Virus record (IMG/VR): IMGVR_UViG_3300025728_000145
Coordinates: 1-64,000 of that record
DNA length: 64,000 nucleotides
Source of the DNA: a virus
Direction: 5' to 3' (one strand)
How positions within the stretch are numbered: position 1 is the stretch's first letter; every line of letters starts with the position of its first letter. Below the pieces are notes generated by a model. That model did no database searches. It saw only the letters and a list, made by a program, of their open reading frames with translations, and was not told the origin of the DNA. The translations under genes were made by a program, and so were the position numbers. Below are positions 15,395 through 23,639 of the stretch, one piece after another.

Positions 15395-15951
15395 GAGACA
15401 CACCTACTGTCAAAGCAGGAGATGTTCTTCTCCTAGAGGATAACCGTATCTGTACAGTGGTTCGGATCGAAAGGGACCGTATTGCGGAGGACGAGTACAA
15501 TTACGGATACTCTTTCAGAAACTTCTACGCTGTAATTGTAACCTTTGATGGTGAGAAGGAAGACAAGTTTGATCATTGGAACTGGCGTAAGCTTGAAAAT
15601 CGCAGTATTTTTGACCCTAACCTCAAGGTAGGTGATGTGGTTGAGATCAAGCCTGATGAAGAATTCAAGGCTGAACTGGAACGCAACCCACGAGGCCGTA
15701 TCATTAAGATTGAGAAAGAAAATCCTCTTCGTCCGTATGTCATTCGTTCTGAAGACGGGTCTACGGAGCTTTGCTTCAACCGTAACGAGTTCGTAAAGGT
15801 ACTCTCTGCCACGTCATACGAGAAACGTGGGGAAACGATCTCCACACTGAATACCGAGATCAAACGACTTGACGATGAAATCAACTCCCTGACAGCACAG
15901 AGGGACGCCCTCAAGGTGGCCCGTGAAGTCATGGACTACGTAGTTACATAG
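15391..15951 (+). CDS. Double KOW-like protein with coiled coil
   Basis: 186 residues. Two beta segments: VKAGDVLLLEDNRICTVVRIE... and LKVGDVVEIKPDEEF...RGRIIKIEKEN, each with the 'V..GD.V' opening of KOW-like barrels, then a C-terminal coiled coil (ISTLNTEIKRLDDEINSLTA). Confidence 0.6.
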   Translation: MRDTPTVKAGDVLLLEDNRICTVVRIERDRIAEDEYNYGYSFRNFYAVIVTFDGEKEDKFDHWNWRKLENRSIFDPNLKVGDVVEIKPDEEFKAELERNPRGRIIKIEKENPLRPYVIRSEDGSTELCFNRNEFVKVLSATSYEKRGETISTLNTEIKRLDDEINSLTAQRDALKVAREVMDYVVT

Positions 15952-15970
15952 AAAAGGATAAACTAAATTA

Positions 15971-16540
15971 ATGTCAGAGTTGAATGAGACTGCAACCGGT
16001 CTACCGGAATTGCCTGAAGGATTATGGTGGAGGATCGGTGAGATCTCAACCACGGATGAATATGGCAATACCCGCTACGGAACCGGAGGATGGGCATCAT
16101 CTGTAGGTGGAAAGATTGCTGCCATCCAAATCATGGAGAACAGATGGGTCACTGAGACTGAAGAGGTTCCGATCTATGGTGATCGTTGGTGGAACAAGAA
16201 TAAGGTTGTAGAGTATGACTGCAAGTACAATAAAGAACTAAAAGAAGTAGCGGTGTTTACCCGTCTCTTTTGTGGTTATGCTACCCACGATGAAAAGAGC
16301 ATTCCTGAACATGCCTATAACATGGGCAGCAGTGGTTCGATTGGTGGACCTATTGAGCAGTACCACTACTCCTATCATGAAAATGCTGACGGTGCCCGAG
16401 CACTTGCCGAGATGATGATCAAGGAATACCATGCCAGTGTGCGTCGAGAGCAGGATTGGAAGATCGCTCTAGAAGCCAAGAGGAAAGCCAAGGACGAACT
16501 GTTCGGGGATTACCCACCCAAGACTCTAGGAAAGGCTTAG
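15971..16540 (+). CDS. LPEG-family protein, long form
   Basis: 189 residues. TGLPELPEGLWWRIGE at the start and GDYPPKTLGKA at the end match the protein at 5976. The middle is strand-rich with many Trp and Tyr, and a helix ARALAEMMIKEYHASVR precedes the tail. Function unknown. Confidence 0.6.
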   Translation: MSELNETATGLPELPEGLWWRIGEISTTDEYGNTRYGTGGWASSVGGKIAAIQIMENRWVTETEEVPIYGDRWWNKNKVVEYDCKYNKELKEVAVFTRLFCGYATHDEKSIPEHAYNMGSSGSIGGPIEQYHYSYHENADGARALAEMMIKEYHASVRREQDWKIALEAKRKAKDELFGDYPPKTLGKA

Positions 16541-16543
16541 ACT

Positions 16544-17131
16544 ATGACAAAGCAGACAATCCTCAGCGAGGCAAAGGTGGAAGTCCTTGACGCTCTGGAA
16601 GAACACCTAGGCGCAAAAGAGGTACGAGTAGCCAGCATCTCTGACTATTACGACTACGGATTCCACATCGAAAGGACTCTGCATAACCTTCTAACGGGCT
16701 ATGCGGAGTACAAGTACTTCCACTCCACCGAGCGTGCTGAACTAGAGCGACAGCAGCGCCTAGCCCGTGAAGAAGAGCTACGGGAGAGGTCCAAGGTCAT
16801 CCGTGATAACATCATGATCGGTGTCCTGTCCAACATGACCATGAAGCTTCGGAAGTACTTCCCGGATTCGGCTATCGAGTTCAATCTGGGATCAGCTAGT
16901 AGCTGTGTATCCGTCAGCCGTACGATGGACCCGGATGATGAGATGATGTTTATTGAATACTACAAGAACGACTCTCTCCAGAAGTATGAACTTACCGTCC
17001 ACATTGACGGTGTAGGTCTTTGGGAAGATGACGTGACAGTGGTCAACGGGAACCAGCGACCGGCAGACCAATTCACAGGAATTGCTGGACTGGATGCCTA
17101 CTTGGATACACTACCAAAGAAAGAAAACTAA
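16544..17131 (+). CDS. Hypothetical protein (195 aa)
   Basis: N-terminal helices with a strong coiled coil (RAELERQQRLAREEELRERS), then a beta domain (SAIEFNLGSASSCVSVSRTM, YELTVHIDGVGLW). Ends GLDAYLDTLPKKEN. No family recognised; three nt after its neighbour. Confidence 0.6.
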   Translation: MTKQTILSEAKVEVLDALEEHLGAKEVRVASISDYYDYGFHIERTLHNLLTGYAEYKYFHSTERAELERQQRLAREEELRERSKVIRDNIMIGVLSNMTMKLRKYFPDSAIEFNLGSASSCVSVSRTMDPDDEMMFIEYYKNDSLQKYELTVHIDGVGLWEDDVTVVNGNQRPADQFTGIAGLDAYLDTLPKKEN

Positions 17132-17836
17132 ATGAAGATCGACAGTTCAAAAATTGTAGGAAGAAAGATTGCTCCTGAAGATGTCAAGCACGGTGACATT
17201 ATCAAGTTCACTTCATCAAAAGATGGTGTGAAGGTTGAAAAGACCGGGACTATTCAGTATATTTACTGGAATGATCGGTTAGCTACTCAAACCTTCTTCA
17301 CTGAGAACTTCCGGCCGTACGATCCGGTGGATTCTCGTATCGGTGATGGACGTAATGACGAACTCCATTGGATGGGACATGAAGACAGTTCCCTTGATAC
17401 GGCTGAAGTAGGAGATTGGTTCGAGAACAAGGACTTGTCGCGTGAACACAAGGCCGGTAAGGTCACCAAGCACACCGAAGGTTACTGGATTCTTGAAAGC
17501 GGAGAAAAGGGTAAAGACCATGACCTCATGATGATCACCGAAAACGTTGCCCGTATGCTATTCCGGAACGGAAACTCAACTCTCTTCCAGACCAAGGCTG
17601 ACGATCAGGCTGTCTTCATGAAGGATGGTAAGGTCAATCTGGTGGAAGGTGACAAGGTACGTCTCACCGAAACTGCACTGAACCATGAAGCGTTCCTTGG
17701 TTGGGTATCAGATGGTGAATACGTTGTTGCAGGAACTAGTGGTGAGTCAGTCCTTTTGAGAGTACACTACCCATTCAGAGTCTATGAGTCCAACTCAGCT
17801 ATTGTCCATTACTCACATCTGGTGAAGGTTTCCTGA
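17132..17836 (+). CDS. Multi-KOW-like beta protein (234 aa)
   Basis: Starts next to the upstream stop. Segments VKHGDIIKFTSSKDGVKVEKT, VGDWFENKD-SREHKAGKVTK and LVEGDKVRLTETAL each open like a KOW-type barrel, suggesting three small barrels in series. The largest member of that group here. Confidence 0.58.
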   Translation: MKIDSSKIVGRKIAPEDVKHGDIIKFTSSKDGVKVEKTGTIQYIYWNDRLATQTFFTENFRPYDPVDSRIGDGRNDELHWMGHEDSSLDTAEVGDWFENKDLSREHKAGKVTKHTEGYWILESGEKGKDHDLMMITENVARMLFRNGNSTLFQTKADDQAVFMKDGKVNLVEGDKVRLTETALNHEAFLGWVSDGEYVVAGTSGESVLLRVHYPFRVYESNSAIVHYSHLVKVS

Positions 17837-18054
17837 TGTCTGATATGGAATTTGTCAACTACGTGGAAGGCAGCAAGGCCATTGTCTCCAAGCCTTCCGG
17901 TATCGACAACATCAGCGTAACGTACCCTCACGTTACCCGTGTCGAGTTGATCGTGAACGCAGAACGACGCGAGGTAATCTACGGAGCCAAGGACGTGTTC
18001 ACCGACTTGCAGGACGACGGGAGAACCCTGAAGGTCTTCCTGAATAAGGATTAA
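17836..18054 (+). CDS. Small beta-rich protein (72 aa)
   Basis: ATG overlaps the upstream TGA. Alternating strands (SGIDNISVTYPHVTRVELIV, REVIYGAKDVF, RTLKVFLNKD). No recognised family. Confidence 0.55.
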   Translation: MSDMEFVNYVEGSKAIVSKPSGIDNISVTYPHVTRVELIVNAERREVIYGAKDVFTDLQDDGRTLKVFLNKD

Positions 18055-18073
18055 AATATTTTAAGGAGAGAAC

Positions 18074-18340
18074 GTGGCAGGATTTGAAGAAGAGTATCAA
18101 CGCCGTCTTAGGCGTGTAGGTGGGGTTTATGATGACTCCCTGAAGGTCTGGGTGGAGTCAGGTGAGGACGATGGCTACTGGTCCGGTGGATGTGAAACCT
18201 GTGAGTTCTATATCGATGGTGGGCCGTACGTCAAAGTCTTTGTGGATTCGAAGACTTCATGGGAAATCAAGCGGGAGATCGCCCGTTTCTCTGACATGGG
18301 AGAACTTATCCGAGAGCTTGACTCAGTGGATGATGAATAA
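18074..18340 (+). CDS. Hypothetical protein with Cys pair
   Basis: 88 residues, GTG start after AAGGAGAG. Has YWSGGCETCEFYIDGG and closing helices (SWEIKREIARFSDMGELIREL). May bind a metal. Last gene before a terminator. Confidence 0.55.
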   Translation: MAGFEEEYQRRLRRVGGVYDDSLKVWVESGEDDGYWSGGCETCEFYIDGGPYVKVFVDSKTSWEIKREIARFSDMGELIRELDSVDDE

Positions 18341-18343
18341 GGT

Positions 18344-18379
18344 TTGACAAGGGGACTCTACTTAGTGTAGAGTCCTTTC
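18344..18379 (+). promoter_or_regulatory. Overlapping terminator and promoter
   Basis: TTGACA (18344-18349), 18 bases, TAGAGT (18368-18373). The -10 lies in the 3' arm of the stem GGACTCTAC (18353-18361) / GTAGAGTCC (18367-18375), which ends in TTTCTTG. Confidence 0.75.
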
Positions 18380-18406
18380 TTGTTGGAACAATACTAAGGA
18401 GGAAGA

Positions 18407-18724
18407 ATGCCGGAAGGTAAGAAGTGGAGGGGCAAGAGTGTCTATCAGGTACTCGACCGCCTCAAGATGGCAGCACAGTCCCAGCAAGCTCTCTTTGTTG
18501 TGGAGACCATGACGCGGGAACGAGTCAACAAACTCAACCATGAGGCCAAGGAAATCCTCATCGATCTTGCTGATGAGCTAAAGGATCTCCATCCTGACGA
18601 AATGCGTCTGGGACACTATTGGAAGTGTCTGGAATCTCCTACAGACCACTGCATCTACAATGACAGGAAAGACCCCTTTATGGACCACTGCCTGTTCTGT
18701 GGCGAACCAAGCGATAGGGGCTAG
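18407..18724 (+). CDS. Helical protein with C-terminal zinc site
   Basis: 105 residues. Helical first 65 residues (RLKMAAQSQQALFVVETMTR, EILIDLADELKDL), then YWKCLESPTDHCIYNDRKDP and DHCLFCGEPS: four Cys and two His that fit a treble-clef-like metal site. Confidence 0.58.
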   Translation: MPEGKKWRGKSVYQVLDRLKMAAQSQQALFVVETMTRERVNKLNHEAKEILIDLADELKDLHPDEMRLGHYWKCLESPTDHCIYNDRKDPFMDHCLFCGEPSDRG

Positions 18725-18727
18725 ACT

Positions 18728-19144
18728 ATGGAGCTAGCACTGGTATTGGCATTCCTCATGGCGGTCTTGGGCTTTGGACTGTTCGCTGTCTACAAGTCCG
18801 ATCCGGAAGGATGGAAGCGGACGTTCAAGAGGCTGTCTACGACCTCTCGTGCCTCCTTGGAGAGCCGTTCGATGCAGGACTGGGACCGACAGTTCGAAGG
18901 CAAGGTGCTAGGCGCTCTGGAGACCAAACACAAGCTTGCAAAGACATGGCACAGTAGGAGTGCCGGAGGAATGTTTCAGTTCTCCAACTGGCAATGCTCC
19001 TGTGGAGTCGGAGGGAGAAATGAATCAGAGATGGAAATAACACGGAACAAGGCAGACCGACGAGCCTTGCGAGCAGCCAACAGGCACATCCGATTAGCCC
19101 GGAAACAGGAGCTACAGAACCCTGACGGAGACTTTACATTCTAG
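18728..19144 (+). CDS. Membrane-anchored zinc-ribbon protein
   Basis: 138 residues: TM 3-23, EGWKRTFKRLSTTSRASLE, DWDRQFEG, then NWQCSCGVGGR and a basic helix (ADRRALRAANRHIRLARKQE). Closest relative in the window is 14086, and the neighbours are also of related kinds, which suggests block duplication. Confidence 0.65.
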   Translation: MELALVLAFLMAVLGFGLFAVYKSDPEGWKRTFKRLSTTSRASLESRSMQDWDRQFEGKVLGALETKHKLAKTWHSRSAGGMFQFSNWQCSCGVGGRNESEMEITRNKADRRALRAANRHIRLARKQELQNPDGDFTF

Positions 19145-19149
19145 GAGGA

Positions 19150-19461
19150 ATGATGGAACAGCATTTGAAGCACATCGTGGAAGACATGCGTCGTGGGATG
19201 AACAAGACGCCATACTCCCATCACACAGTTGACAAGGAAGACCTGTCGGCTATACTGGAGTACATGGAAGAGAAGATTGAAGAGGACCGCGTGACGATCC
19301 ATCTGGGGGACACTGTACAGGTGATTGAGCCTAAGGAAGACGGAAGGATCGGTGTGGTTACCCGTGAATCCGATTATCCGCTGGTAGTGTTCGAGCTTCG
19401 TCTTCCTGACGGGGAAGAGATCACTGTAGATCAGGAGAATGTGGTGAAAATCCATGGATGA
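19150..19461 (+). CDS. Helix plus KOW-like protein
   Basis: 103 residues. N-terminal helices with VDKEDLSAILEYMEEKI (compare VDRHDLEEVLIWAAEKL at 12551), then IHLGDTVQVIEPKEDGRIGV and VVFELRLPDGEEI, a KOW-like half. A diverged copy of 12551. Confidence 0.6.
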   Translation: MMEQHLKHIVEDMRRGMNKTPYSHHTVDKEDLSAILEYMEEKIEEDRVTIHLGDTVQVIEPKEDGRIGVVTRESDYPLVVFELRLPDGEEITVDQENVVKIHG

Positions 19462-19684
19462 GATTGACTGGGAGTACGGGGCCACGTACAGCGTGAACGG
19501 CAAGGACTCCGTAAGCACACCTACCGGGTGGAGCACGAACATCAAAGAGGCCAAGGAAGACTTGGACTGGTTCGTGAACAAGCAGAAAGTTACCCACCCT
19601 GAGAGGGAGTGGAGGATCGTCAAGCGGTACCCGCGTGTGAAGCTTGAACTAAGCGAGGAAGAGAAGGAGCAGATTGATGAGTAA
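19454..19684 (+). CDS. YRI-family protein
   Basis: 76 residues overlapping its neighbours on both sides. WEYGATYSVNGKDSVSTPTG, STNIKEAKEDLDWFVNK helix and EWRIVKRY strand give the family layout, followed by an acidic tail (LSEEEKEQIDE). Confidence 0.6.
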   Translation: MDEIDWEYGATYSVNGKDSVSTPTGWSTNIKEAKEDLDWFVNKQKVTHPEREWRIVKRYPRVKLELSEEEKEQIDE

Positions 19685-20039
19685 CCCCAACGTAGGAAAT
19701 TTCAAGGTTAATGATCTGGTGGAGGGAAACCGGGCTACCATGATCAGGGATGGTCGCCGGGGATTCGTTACCTCTGTGGAGAACCCCTCCCGAGACGGCC
19801 TTCACCCCATTGCCGTCCGTTGGCATGACGGAACGTCCAGCAGCGAATGGTGCGGGAGCCTCGTCAAGCTTGTTTGTGCAGAAAGTAGCGAAAGTACTGA
19901 GAGGTTTGTCTCCGCGTCCAAGCGTGCCCTGCTCAATGTCCAACAGGAAATTGACGAACTTTCTAAAAAGCTGGAAGAGAAGATCGAACAAAGGGAAGTT
20001 CTGGAAGAAGGTATACTTAGGAGCCTGAATGAGGGTTGA
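19677..20039 (+). CDS. KOW-like protein with coiled coil
   Basis: 120 residues from ATG 19677. VNDLVEGNRATMIRDGRRGFV and IAVRWHDGTSSSEW form a KOW-like half; residues 75-118 are a coiled coil (LLNVQQEIDELSKKLEEKIE). Same two-part plan as 15391 and 13715. Confidence 0.6.
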   Translation: MSNPNVGNFKVNDLVEGNRATMIRDGRRGFVTSVENPSRDGLHPIAVRWHDGTSSSEWCGSLVKLVCAESSESTERFVSASKRALLNVQQEIDELSKKLEEKIEQREVLEEGILRSLNEG

Positions 20040-20301
20040 CACGAACATGGATCTGTTCCTGATGGTAGGGGAGATGCCAGCGCCACCTTGTGAGCATCCA
20101 CAACACGCTACAAAACACAAAGACCAGCCAGCAACGTATTACTTTACTGCACACTGCCCATACTGTGAGTACCGGAGAGAATGCTTTTCCGTTTGTGACG
20201 ATATCATGTCGGACTACAGGAACGACGTACCTATCTTCTGCGCTGGATGCAAGACAGTGGATGGCGGACAAACGTTCTGGATTGTTTTGGGGAAGATTTG
20301 A
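20029..20301 (+). CDS. Cys/His-rich zinc protein
   Basis: 90 residues. APPCEHPQHAT, then AHCPYCEYRRECFSVCDD and IFCAGCKTVDGG: two or more C..C knuckles in an order I know from actinophage zinc proteins. ATG 20047 is an alternative start; 20029 overlaps the upstream stop as usual. Confidence 0.6.
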   Translation: MRVDTNMDLFLMVGEMPAPPCEHPQHATKHKDQPATYYFTAHCPYCEYRRECFSVCDDIMSDYRNDVPIFCAGCKTVDGGQTFWIVLGKI

Positions 20302-20325
20302 CATCTGACCTGAATGGGTTAGACT
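20298..20325 (+). promoter_or_regulatory. Promoter
   Basis: TTGACA at the upstream stop, 16 bases, TAGACT. Leader carries AAGACCAACACAGAAGGAG before ATG 20357. Confidence 0.7.
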
Positions 20326-20356
20326 AGAGGAAAGACCAACACAGAAGGAGAAGAGT

Positions 20357-20998
20357 ATGTCAGCTAAATTTTTAATCGGTGATTATGTAGAAGTGTCATC
20401 CGGAGGGTACACAGGCACCAAGGGGGTTGTCCTCAAGGTGTACAATGACCCCAAGGACGGGGAGGCCAGCTATTCCATCAAGTCAACAAGGGTCGTAGGA
20501 TACTCCTACAGTGTAGGAACCGACTTGATCTTTATGGAGTCCCGACTGGAGCTTGTTGAGCGCCAGCGGGAGAGGATCGACTTCAAAGACGTAGAGAACT
20601 ACGACGAGATCGAAGTACGGTTTGTTTCCGGAGACCTGAAGCGTGTATTCTCTGGAGTTGTCATGTCAAAGAAGACCAGTGATAGCATCACGGAGTTCTT
20701 CACTGCTGGAGGTCAAAAGCTCTTCTCTACTCGGTGGAGCGGTGCTGAGGTCTTTCTGGTCAAGAAGGGCAATCCGCCGCACCCTCTGGAAGGGGCCAAG
20801 GATGGGTTCAAATTCAAGGCGACTGCTCTGGCTGCTGATCCGGGTGGTGGAGTGTATTTCCGAATCTACACGAAATACAAGGGAGACTATTGGATTCTTG
20901 ATCAGTACAATGGTTCCGGAAAGCTCTTTGAATCCAAGATGTCTAATGACGCCAGTGCCCGTGCGGACTTTGACTATTACAACAGCCATATCCTTTGA
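20357..20998 (+). CDS. KOW-like multi-domain protein (213 aa)
   Basis: Opens FLIGDYVEVSSGGYTGTKGV, a clear KOW motif, and ends its first part with ESRLELVE. Two further beta parts follow, the last with YFRIYTKYKGDYWILDQYN. It has the same order as its neighbour at 21082 (YLIYTKVREGYWLCESY), so the two are tandem copies. Confidence 0.62.
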   Translation: MSAKFLIGDYVEVSSGGYTGTKGVVLKVYNDPKDGEASYSIKSTRVVGYSYSVGTDLIFMESRLELVERQRERIDFKDVENYDEIEVRFVSGDLKRVFSGVVMSKKTSDSITEFFTAGGQKLFSTRWSGAEVFLVKKGNPPHPLEGAKDGFKFKATALAADPGGGVYFRIYTKYKGDYWILDQYNGSGKLFESKMSNDASARADFDYYNSHIL

Positions 20999-21081
20999 GT
21001 TGGACAATGGGGTCTACCACTGGTAGGCTAAGCACAGGAAATCCAAACGTATACTGGCACAACGGAGTAAGGAAGAAGGTT

Positions 21082-21765
21082 ATGAAAATGATGGAATTCA
21101 AGTTCAATCGAAACGACAAAGTACGAGTCATCAAGGGTGACTACAAGGGCATGGAACTTCGTGTGACGGGGCGATATGCTGACAACAGCTTCAACCCTGC
21201 ACCTCCTATGTACAATGTGGAGGTCACCAATGACGGTGGATTTCCTGCATTCATCGTTGGAGAGCTTTCTGAATTCGGTGAGGAATTCCTTGAACTGATT
21301 GAGCCGGATGTCCGTGAGGTCAGGAAGAAGATCGAGCCGGAACTGGTAAAGGTCGGTGACCGAATCCGTGCTGTCCGGGTTGCAGATGACTCAGGCATAG
21401 AGTATTCCAAGTCTGGTATCGTCCACGAGAAGAAGAACTACTACGGTGCAATTTCCTTCTGGACACGTGGCAAGCATGAACTAAATCGCATCGGATACGC
21501 TGATGATCAAAATTCCCACTACATCCTTGAAGAAGAGTCCACGATCCATGAACTGACCCTGAAGCCGGTGGGAACGAAGTTCAAGGCTGATCGTGGACAA
21601 GGCTCTTATTACTACCTGATCTACACAAAGGTCCGGGAAGGCTACTGGCTGTGTGAAAGCTACTTCAAGAGCAACGGAGAATTCAAGGAAGTAACCTTGC
21701 GAAGTGAGGTAAACACCATCAACGAGTGGAACAAGGGACGAAGCACCTATCTGGATGTTCTGTAG
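21082..21765 (+). CDS. KOW-like multi-domain protein (227 aa)
   Basis: ATG 21082 follows GGAAGAAGG; an in-frame upstream extension is rejected because it overlaps the promoter TTGGAC-18-TAGGCT near 21002-21031. NRNDKVRVIKGDYKGMELRV is a KOW motif, then VKVGDRIRAVRVADDSG and a domain shared with 20357. Confidence 0.62.
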   Translation: MKMMEFKFNRNDKVRVIKGDYKGMELRVTGRYADNSFNPAPPMYNVEVTNDGGFPAFIVGELSEFGEEFLELIEPDVREVRKKIEPELVKVGDRIRAVRVADDSGIEYSKSGIVHEKKNYYGAISFWTRGKHELNRIGYADDQNSHYILEEESTIHELTLKPVGTKFKADRGQGSYYYLIYTKVREGYWLCESYFKSNGEFKEVTLRSEVNTINEWNKGRSTYLDVL

Positions 21766-22206
21766 ATGGAATGGTTCATAGTTATCCCTCTGTGGATTCT
21801 AGGGTATTGTGTAGTAGGAGGAATCACGACTTTCTCCGTTGTGAAGTATGAATTCAACAGAGCCATGGAAGAGAACAGAAACTCTCATCGTAACTACAAT
21901 GTACACTACCCTGAGTTGGAAAGAGCCAACTCGAAAGAGGAACAAATCGAGTTGAACCTCAAAGACGCCACTCAGGACTGGGGCGCTACATTCTTTCTCT
22001 GGCCTATCTTTTGGATTTACATTACGTGTGTAGGTATTGGGATGGGAATCAAGCACGGTGTAGCAGGTAAAGCTATCAAGGAAGCCAAGGCTGAAGCTGA
22101 GAAAGCTCGACTCGATGCGATCACCGCGAGGATTCTCAAAGAGCAGGATGATAAGTTTGACATGGAACTAAAAGGAAACGACCAGAAAGCAGGAAACAAT
22201 GAGTGA
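21766..22206 (+). CDS. Two-TM membrane protein (146 aa)
   Basis: TM spans at about 3-26 and 71-93 separated by a charged loop, and an Ala/Glu/Lys coiled tail (AIKEAKAEAEKARLDAI). Starts directly after the previous stop. Confidence 0.62.
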   Translation: MEWFIVIPLWILGYCVVGGITTFSVVKYEFNRAMEENRNSHRNYNVHYPELERANSKEEQIELNLKDATQDWGATFFLWPIFWIYITCVGIGMGIKHGVAGKAIKEAKAEAEKARLDAITARILKEQDDKFDMELKGNDQKAGNNE

Positions 22207-22387
22207 AGAAACTAAAGACAAGATCGCGGAGTGGGTTCTGTACATCTTCTTTGGAGGAATGGCACTCTTAATGATTGGGTTGCTCATCTGGGGACTTTTC
22301 ACCAGTCCCCTAGGAGTTCTTATCCTCGTAGGATTCTTTGGTGCGCTATGGCTGATTGGATGGGCTAGCCATCGTATGACTAATTAA
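22199..22387 (+). CDS. Two-TM membrane protein (62 aa)
   Basis: Spans at about 11-33 and 36-56, short acidic N-terminus, basic end (SHRMTN). Overlaps the upstream gene by 8 nt. Confidence 0.6.
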   Translation: MSEETKDKIAEWVLYIFFGGMALLMIGLLIWGLFTSPLGVLILVGFFGALWLIGWASHRMTN

Positions 22388-22441
22388 CAGTTTCCTTACA
22401 ATATATGGTATACTGGTAGTTCACCATTGATCGGAGGAACT

Positions 22442-22597
22442 ATGGACCTTTGGGGTTCTATTATTGCAATTGTCATCGGTGTTCTACTACTGGTATGGGC
22501 CATTCATGTCATCGTAACCGTCCTAGGATGGGTACTGGTGATTGCTGGTGCAGTCCTACTAGTGAAGAACCTTGTAGGAAGCAGAACGCGACTGTAA
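22442..22597 (+). CDS. Two-TM mini protein (51 aa)
   Basis: ATG after GGAGGAACT. Hydrophobic throughout (SIIAIVIGVLLLVWAIHVIV, LGWVLVIAGAVLLV), ending in a basic GSRTRL. A TATACT lies about 27 nt upstream of the ribosome site but its -35 is unclear. Confidence 0.55.
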   Translation: MDLWGSIIAIVIGVLLLVWAIHVIVTVLGWVLVIAGAVLLVKNLVGSRTRL

Positions 22598-22609
22598 CTA
22601 ACAAGCGAG

Positions 22610-22663
22610 AGAAGACTCCTTCGGGGGTCTTTTCTTGTTTTACGGGAAGGTTTGTGGTAGGCT
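22610..22663 (+). promoter_or_regulatory. Terminator with promoter in its T-run
   Basis: GAAGACTCC/GGGGTCTTTTC stem (TTCG loop, one G-U pair), then TTGTTT (22635-22640) inside the T-tract, 17 bases, TAGGCT (22658-22663). The ATG at 22670 is 6 nt from the -10: leaderless. Confidence 0.72.
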
Positions 22664-22669
22664 GTAGTC

Positions 22670-22912
22670 ATGCTGAACTTTACCGCGCTGAATAACATGA
22701 TGGACGACTATGATCGTACCCTTGGAATCGAGAGACGACTCCGTAATCTGATCAAGGCAAAACAGGAACAGCTAACCGAGATGTGTGATGACTGGGACCG
22801 TCTTCCGGAAACCCTTAGGCACAAGGACGAAGATCAGAAGCAGTGGCAGTTGGGCAAAATTATCGACCGCACTCGGGAGCTTGAGATTCTACAGGAGGTT
22901 CTTGATGGTTGA
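22670..22912 (+). CDS. Two-helix family protein, leaderless
   Basis: 80 residues. Helix 1 YDRTLGIERRLRNLIKAKQE, linker with Trp and Pro, helix 2 IIDRTRELEILQEVLDG. Founder of the 22.7-36.7 kb gene run in which this family recurs. Confidence 0.65.
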   Translation: MLNFTALNNMMDDYDRTLGIERRLRNLIKAKQEQLTEMCDDWDRLPETLRHKDEDQKQWQLGKIIDRTRELEILQEVLDG

Positions 22913-23171
22913 GCGGAAGCTGAGTGAACTGGTCCACGGAGATACAAGGAAAGCGAAAGCTCTTGTAACTTACTTCCGTGCCCTTGAGAAAGGGTATCGG
23001 GAAATACAGATTATCGATGCTGAGACTGGAGAGGTCCGGAAGATGATGATCTACGGAAAGAACGAGCGGGAGTTCTTCGAAGAGAGCAAGAGAAGGTACA
23101 TTAAAAACTTTTACGGGGCCAACGTAGGAGGCGTAGCTGCTGCGGCAGAAGAAAGGTGGAAGAATGGTTAA
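22905..23171 (+). CDS. Hypothetical protein (88 aa)
   Basis: ATG 22905 overlaps the preceding stop. Helical start (RKLSELVHGDTRKAKALVTYF), strand pair IQIIDAETGEVRKMMIYG and a basic helix ending AAAAEERWKNG. Unknown. Confidence 0.55.
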   Translation: MVERKLSELVHGDTRKAKALVTYFRALEKGYREIQIIDAETGEVRKMMIYGKNEREFFEESKRRYIKNFYGANVGGVAAAAEERWKNG

Positions 23172-23397
23172 TACTAATGTAGAGAAACTTGAAGAGATAC
23201 TTGAAGACTACGAGCGATTGTGTCTGATGGAGCACACTATCAAGTCCCTGATCTCCATGAAGGAAGATGTTATCAAGACCCTGATGGTGGAGATTAAAAA
23301 CGCATGGGATGATCACCAGACCTTTACGCACAGCATCCTGTCAGAGAAGCTGGCACTGCTGGAGATGGAAGTTGATGTCCTGAAGGCGGTATTGTAG
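23164..23397 (+). CDS. Two-helix family protein
   Basis: 77 residues. Helix 1 LEEILEDYERLCLMEHTIKSL, an Asp/His linker (WDDHQTF), helix 2 LALLEMEVDVLKAVL. Starts inside the previous gene's end. Confidence 0.62.
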   Translation: MVNTNVEKLEEILEDYERLCLMEHTIKSLISMKEDVIKTLMVEIKNAWDDHQTFTHSILSEKLALLEMEVDVLKAVL

Positions 23398-23630
23398 TGA
23401 GTGAAGTTGTAAAAATTAATATCGTCCGACATGACCAAGACTGTAAGACTGAGGTCAAGAACGGTGAGAAGGATATGGTACGCCGATGCCCCCACCGAAA
23501 GCTCCAGATCACGCGAAAGCATGGATACTATCCGGTATATTGGTCTGACCTTGATCCAGTAAACGACTGGAAAGAGTACTGGCTGGCGTTCAAGGCGTTG
23601 GGCGGCTGGCAAGCTTGGCTGAAGAGATAG
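23397..23630 (+). CDS. Hypothetical protein (77 aa)
   Basis: GTG in the GTGAGTG overlap. Basic, with CPHRKLQITRKHGYYPVYW and a Trp-rich helix end (DWKEYWLAFKALGGWQAWL). Unknown. Confidence 0.52.
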   Translation: MSEVVKINIVRHDQDCKTEVKNGEKDMVRRCPHRKLQITRKHGYYPVYWSDLDPVNDWKEYWLAFKALGGWQAWLKR

Positions 23631-23639
23631 GAAAAGGAA

